Below, in pieces: positions 60,029 through 64,000 of a stretch of 64,000 nucleotides of DNA. A program made the translations under genes and the position numbers. Under the pieces are notes generated by a model, which had not been told where the DNA came from, did no database searches, and saw only the letters and a program-made list of their open reading frames with translations. Origin of the DNA: Azoarcus sp. CIB (GTDB taxonomy: Bacteria > Pseudomonadota > Gammaproteobacteria > Burkholderiales > Rhodocyclaceae); NCBI RefSeq assembly GCF_001190925.1, contig NZ_CP011072.1:3100001-3164000 (forward strand), read 5' to 3'. Numbering within the stretch: position 1 is the first letter of the stretch; every line of letters starts with the position of its first letter.

Positions 60029-62524
60029 TCATGAAAGGCGACGCAGACTTGCCGTCGGCGATCGCGCGAGAAGATTCCGCGTTCCCAACCACCCCGCGCC
60101 AACCACCGCACACACGCCGGCAAACATCGCAAACCCCAGCGACCAAGGCTCAGGTACATAAGGCATCTTCAACGCGTAGCGGGCGAGAACCCAGCCCAAG
60201 AGCGTCGCCCCGCCTCCGGCAAGTCCGCAGGCTAGCGCGGCGAGCACCGAAAATTCGGCCAGTAGCGCCCGGCGCAGTTGCGCATTGCGGGCGCCCAGGG
60301 TCCGCAGCATTGCAAGTTCGTAGTCGCGCTCGTCATGTGTCGATTGCAGTGCCGAGAACAACACGATGAATCCGGCCAGCACAGAGAAGGCAAACACGAA
60401 CTCGACGATGAGAACCAGCTTGTCGGTCGTCGCACGTACCTGGGCAATCACGGCGTCGACGTCGATGACCGACAGATTCGGGAAGTGCTTGACCAGATCC
60501 GTGGTCAGCTGTTGATCGCCGGGAGGCTGGCGGAAGCTGGTAATCAGGCTCGCGGGGTCGCCCTCGAGCAGCCCCGGGGAAGCAATGAAGAAAAAGTTCA
60601 CACGCATCGAATCCCACTCGAGGGCGCGGACGCTGGTGATCGGGGCCTCAACAAGCCGCCCGGCGACGTCGAAGCGCACGCGGTCTCCGACCTTCAGCGA
60701 AAAAGTCTCCGCCAGACCGCGCTCGACAGAAAACTGCGCAGCACTGTCCGTCCCATGCCAGCGCCCTCCTACGACTTCATTTCCATCAGGAAGCCGGCTG
60801 CCGTAGCTCAGGTTGAATTCCCGTTCTGCAAGGCGCCGCGTACGCTCGTTCTCGTAACCTTCCGGCCGAACAAGGTTTCCGTTGATCGACTCCAGCCGGC
60901 CGCGAATCATCGGACGAACTTCGGGGTCGGGCAGCCCCCGGGCGACGAACAAGGCCGACAACGCTTCGCGCTGATCCGGCTGGATATTGATCACGAAACG
61001 GTTCGGTGCGTCAGGCGGGGTCATCGCCCGCCAGTCGTCGAGCAGATCGGCGCGAACGATCGTCAGCAGTAACAGGGCGGTCATGCCAATACCGAGCGCG
61101 ACGATCTGGACAACGCTTGCGCCGGTGCGGCGCACCAGGGACGCGATGCCATAGCGCCCGCCGCTTCCGCCGAGTGACGTAGTCCCTCTCATGCGACCGA
61201 GCAGGTGAAGGAATCCCCACGCAGCGGCCGCGTACACCGCCAGTGCAATACCGAAACCTCCGGCGACCTGCAAACCGAGCCGCAGGTCGTCCGCGATCCA
61301 GAACACGAGGGCAAGCAGCGAGATGGCACCGGCCGCCCAGGCGGACGCGCTACGCGTTTCCACCAGCACGATCTCGCGCCGCAGGACACGGAGGGTCGAA
61401 ACACGCCCGAGGCGCAGGAGTTGCGGAAATACGAATCCGAGCAGCAGGACGACACCGACCGCAACGCCGTGCGCGAAAGGTAACAGCGAGGGCGAAGGCA
61501 GGGGCGTATTCATGATCTCGACGAGAATCAGCGCAAGCCCCTGCTGCACAGCCCAACCGAGCGATGCGCCGAGCGTCGCAGCCGCCAGTCCGAACAACGC
61601 GAACTCACCCACGACGATCCACACGATCTGCATCTGCCTGGCGCCAAGGCAACGCATCACCGCGCAGGCGTCAAGGTGCCTCTGCATGAACCGCCGGGCC
61701 GAAATTCCGATCGCAACGGCCGCGAGTATCACCGTCAGCAGTGCAGCCAGGCGCAGGAATCGCTGGGCCTGATCGAGGGCATTGCGCACTTCGGGGCGCG
61801 CATTTTCGATACTCTCGAGCGTCTCGCCGCGCCCCAGGCGGGCTTTCGCCCAGCGCTCGAATGCCGCGACCGCGTCGGGCTCACCGGCAACATGCAGCCG
61901 CCAGGTCGCCCGGCTGCCCTGGATCAGGAGACCGGACTCGGCAAGGTCTTCGGCGTTGAAAATCGCGCGGGGAAGCAGGCTGAAGAAGTTTGCGCCGCGA
62001 TCCGACTCGAAGGTCACCATCCCCCCGACCCTGAACTCCAGACGCCCCAGACCGACGCGATCGCCGACCGCGACGCCGAGGGCCGCCTGCAAGCGCTCGT
62101 CGAGCCAGATTTCGCCGCGCGCGGGGATGCGATTGACGATGGCATCGGCCTGATTGGGGCCCGCGGCGACACGGATGTGCCCACGCAAGGGGTAGCCCGC
62201 GTCGACGACTTTCACGCCGGCAAGCTGCGCGACACTTTCGGTGCTCACCATGCTGGTGAACAGGACGGTGCGGGCATGCTGCAGACCCAGCCTTTCGGCC
62301 TCGCCGCGATAGCTGTCGTCCCACGGGTGATCAGCCCGCAGCAGCAGATCCCCGCCCATCAACTGGTTTGCTTCGCGATCGAGTCCGCGGGCGACGCGAT
62401 CGGCGAGGAAACCCACGCTGGCAAGGCAGGCCACCGCAATGACGATGGCGATGCCCAGCAGGTGGAGTTCCCCCGCCCGCAAATCGCGCATCATCATGCG
62501 CAGGGCGAGATGCAGTGTTCTCAT
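60029..62524 (-). CDS. FtsX-family ABC transporter permease (YbbP-like)
   Basis: An 831-residue inner-membrane protein with an N-terminal transmembrane segment (about 20-43), a large periplasmic domain, and two FtsX permease modules with roughly ten hydrophobic segments in total (for example FLRLAALLTVILAAVAIGISARRF cut here to its first part, and LVLIVEFVFAFSVLAGFIVL). It resembles YbbP, the permease partner of the ATPase YbbA. No ATPase gene is adjacent. The ATG at 62524 gives MRTLHLALRMMMRDLRAGEL. It is 31 bp after the M20 amidohydrolase, likely in one operon. Confidence 0.86.
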   Translation of the reverse strand: MRTLHLALRMMMRDLRAGELHLLGIAIVIAVACLASVGFLADRVARGLDREANQLMGGDLLLRADHPWDDSYRGEAERLGLQHARTVLFTSMVSTESVAQLAGVKVVDAGYPLRGHIRVAAGPNQADAIVNRIPARGEIWLDERLQAALGVAVGDRVGLGRLEFRVGGMVTFESDRGANFFSLLPRAIFNAEDLAESGLLIQGSRATWRLHVAGEPDAVAAFERWAKARLGRGETLESIENARPEVRNALDQAQRFLRLAALLTVILAAVAIGISARRFMQRHLDACAVMRCLGARQMQIVWIVVGEFALFGLAAATLGASLGWAVQQGLALILVEIMNTPLPSPSLLPFAHGVAVGVVLLLGFVFPQLLRLGRVSTLRVLRREIVLVETRSASAWAAGAISLLALVFWIADDLRLGLQVAGGFGIALAVYAAAAWGFLHLLGRMRGTTSLGGSGGRYGIASLVRRTGASVVQIVALGIGMTALLLLTIVRADLLDDWRAMTPPDAPNRFVINIQPDQREALSALFVARGLPDPEVRPMIRGRLESINGNLVRPEGYENERTRRLAEREFNLSYGSRLPDGNEVVGGRWHGTDSAAQFSVERGLAETFSLKVGDRVRFDVAGRLVEAPITSVRALEWDSMRVNFFFIASPGLLEGDPASLITSFRQPPGDQQLTTDLVKHFPNLSVIDVDAVIAQVRATTDKLVLIVEFVFAFSVLAGFIVLFSALQSTHDERDYELAMLRTLGARNAQLRRALLAEFSVLAALACGLAGGGATLLGWVLARYALKMPYVPEPWSLGFAMFAGVCAVVGAGWLGTRNLLARSPTASLRRLS

Positions 62525-62555
62525 GCGCGGGTGGACGGCCCGCGCCGCGAAAGGT

Positions 62556-63722
62556 TCAGGCCTTTGGCAGCAGCCGTCGCACGAGTTCGACCCAATAGGC
62601 GACGCCGAACGGAATGATGGCGTCGTTGAAATCGTAATGCGGATTGTGGAGGGTGCAGCCACCTTCGCCGGGGCCGTTGCCTATCCACACGTAGCAGCCC
62701 GGTTTGTGGCGCAGGTAGAAGGCGAAATCCTCGGCGCCCATGCTCGGGGGCATGTCTGTCAGGACGCTGGCGCCGGGCAGGCTGCCGGCCACGGCAGCGC
62801 AGATCGCGGCTTCGTCCGCGGTGTTGATCGTCGGCGGGTAGCCGCGGCGGTAATCGACCTCGACGCTGACCCCATGGCTCGCGGCGACACCATCGCCGAT
62901 GCGGGCAATGGTCGCTTCGATGCGGTACTGTACCGCGGCGCTGAACGCACGCACGGTGCCACACAGCTTCGCCCGATCCGGGATGACGTTGTAGGCTTCG
63001 CCCGCATGGAACTGTGTCACGGACACGACTGCGGAATCGAGGGGGTCGAGGGTGCGGCTGACGACCGTCTGAAGCGCCTGCACCAGCGCGGCCCCTGCGA
63101 TGATGGAGTCGGTGCCGAGGTGCGGCATCGCACCATGTGCGCCCTGGCCGCGAATCTCGATGTCGAAGCGATCGGCGCTCGCCATGACGGGCCCGTCATG
63201 CACGGCGAATTGCCCCGCCGGCAAGCCCGGCCAGTTGTGCATGCCGAAGATGGAAGCCATGGGGAAGCGGTCGAACAAACCGTCGTCGACCATCGCATCG
63301 GCGCCGCCCTCACCCTCTTCGGCCGGCTGGAAGATGAAATATGCGGTGCCGTCAAAGTCGGGGTGGGCAGCGAGCACCTCGGCGGCGCCGAGCAGCATCG
63401 TCGTGTGGCCGTCGTGGCCACAGGCATGCATGCAGCCTGCGTGCTGGGAGACATGCGCGAAGTCGTTGCGCTCCTGGATGGGCAGGGCGTCCATGTCGGC
63501 ACGCAGGCCGATGGCACGCAGGCTGCGGCCGGCCTTGAGCACGCCGACGACACCGGTGCCGCCAAGGCCGCGATGCACCTCGACGCCGAGGGCCTCGAGG
63601 CGGCGTGCGACGAGTTCGGCGGTACGGCGCTCTTCGAAAGCGAGTTCGGGATGGGCGTGGATATCGCGCCGCAGCGCGGTCAACGCGGGGTGGCACTGCC
63701 GGATTTTTTCGGGGATGCTCAT
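62556..63722 (-). CDS. M20 family amidohydrolase (hippurate/N-acyl-amino-acid hydrolase-like)
   Basis: A 388-residue zinc peptidase of the M20D group. Metal ligands are C101 and H103 (HACGHDGHT), E135/E136 (PAEEGEGG), and histidines in MHNWPG and near the C-terminus (LHNPHYDFND). The start ATG at 63722 has GGTGAGG upstream. Substrates of this group are N-acyl amino acids or hippurate; the specific one is unknown. No signal peptide is present. It is upstream of the FtsX-type permease. Confidence 0.88.
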   Translation of the reverse strand: MSIPEKIRQCHPALTALRRDIHAHPELAFEERRTAELVARRLEALGVEVHRGLGGTGVVGVLKAGRSLRAIGLRADMDALPIQERNDFAHVSQHAGCMHACGHDGHTTMLLGAAEVLAAHPDFDGTAYFIFQPAEEGEGGADAMVDDGLFDRFPMASIFGMHNWPGLPAGQFAVHDGPVMASADRFDIEIRGQGAHGAMPHLGTDSIIAGAALVQALQTVVSRTLDPLDSAVVSVTQFHAGEAYNVIPDRAKLCGTVRAFSAAVQYRIEATIARIGDGVAASHGVSVEVDYRRGYPPTINTADEAAICAAVAGSLPGASVLTDMPPSMGAEDFAFYLRHKPGCYVWIGNGPGEGGCTLHNPHYDFNDAIIPFGVAYWVELVRRLLPKA

Positions 63723-63859
63723 GGCCTCACCTGTCGTCGCAGGTTTGCGATGCGGTTGTCTGTCGGGGAACATTCCGAGTGTAATGGGCATCGCGCCGCG
63801 CGTCGATCTCGCGGATCCGCACACCGCCCGTGCGTCGAAACCTGCCCAGGAATTGCTGC

Positions 63860-64000
63860 GTGAAACTGTTCTACGCCGACCATTTCGTCCTGCCCCTGCC
63901 CGAGGGACACCGATTTCCGATGGAGAAGTATTCCCGTCTGCGCGAGCGGCTCACGCGCAGCGGACGCTTCTCGCACGACGACTTTACGGTCCCCGCGGCG
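63860..64000 (+). CDS. Histone deacetylase superfamily protein, N-terminal fragment
   Basis: The first 47 codons of an open frame that runs off the window. Starting at GTG 63860 it reads VKLFYADHFVLPLPEGHRF then PMEKYSRLRERL, the usual beginning of bacterial histone deacetylase/acetoin-utilisation family proteins. AGGAA precedes the start. The catalytic region lies outside, so the assignment rests on the N-terminus only. It is divergent from the M20 amidohydrolase. Confidence 0.8.
   Translation, partial: MKLFYADHFVLPLPEGHRFPMEKYSRLRERLTRSGRFSHDDFTVPAA

Overview
The window is a 64 kb piece of a GC-rich bacterial chromosome, made up almost entirely of densely packed core genes. Gene content, protein style and gene order point to a betaproteobacterium, most likely Rhodocyclales of the Azoarcus / Aromatoleum / Thauera type. 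That placement rests on recognition, not on a database search. No insertion sequence, prophage, integron, CRISPR array or other clear mobile DNA was seen.

Layout: (1) 1-6.6 kb: the 5' end of smc, divergent from dapC-dapD-pilU-dapE-prmB and a single-domain response regulator. This is the succinylase branch of lysine/diaminopimelate synthesis with a twitching-motility ATPase gene inside it. (2) 6.6-15.7 kb: a complete ISC iron-sulfur assembly operon on the minus strand (iscR, a second cysteine desulfurase, iscS, iscU, iscA, hscB, hscA, fdx, iscX). It follows trmJ and cysE, with suhB divergent. A near-consensus promoter with an IscR-type site precedes iscR. (3) 15.8-20 kb: a DEAD-box helicase, a tRNA Gly-Cys-Gly cluster, an alkaline-phosphatase-superfamily protein, a DUF1178 protein and tRNA-Leu(UAA). 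(4) 20-34.4 kb: a long minus-strand run, rpoE-rseA-rseB-rseC-mucD-glutaredoxin-lepA-lepB-DUF4845-rnc-era-recO-pdxJ-acpS-nagZ-uvrC-pgsA, with many ATGA overlaps. nadB is divergent from rpoE. The order resembles the E. coli rpoE-lepA-era-acpS region. (5) 36.2-46 kb: yceD-rpmF-plsX-fabH-fabD-fabG-acpP-fabF and a YgfX-like gene on the minus strand, and maf with an RsmI-like methylase on the plus strand. These are followed by a phosphatase, rluC and divergent rne, again close to the E. coli rne-rluC-yceF-yceD-rpmF-plsX-fab order. (6) 49-53.3 kb: a low-molecular-weight tyrosine phosphatase and uvrB, divergent from an aromatic/aspartate aminotransferase, then two identical tRNA-Asn genes under a near-consensus promoter. 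(7) 53.4-64 kb: the least conserved part. It holds a Lon-like protease with an altered Walker A, a 93-residue unknown, moaA, an NHL-repeat lipoprotein followed by a pentaheme c-type cytochrome, a large FtsX-family permease, an M20 amidohydrolase, and the first 47 codons of a histone-deacetylase-like gene.

Functionally the window links envelope homeostasis (sigma-E operon, fatty acid and phospholipid synthesis, NagZ, signal peptidase), Fe-S supply (ISC, cysteine synthesis by CysE), translation and RNA processing (LepA, Era, RNase III, RNase E, RluC, TrmJ, tRNAs) and nucleotide excision repair (UvrB, UvrC).

The best candidate for something little described is the NHL lipoprotein/pentaheme cytochrome pair. 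The mature cytochrome has exactly five CXXCH motifs and exactly five other histidines, enough for bis-histidine ligation of every heme, in a motif order that resembles extracellular multiheme cytochromes. Secondary points are a probable attenuator directly before the Lon-like gene, a promoter that would make the yceD-rpmF mRNA nearly leaderless, a metal-ligand-rich N-terminus on PrmB, and a possible RNase E membrane-anchoring helix.
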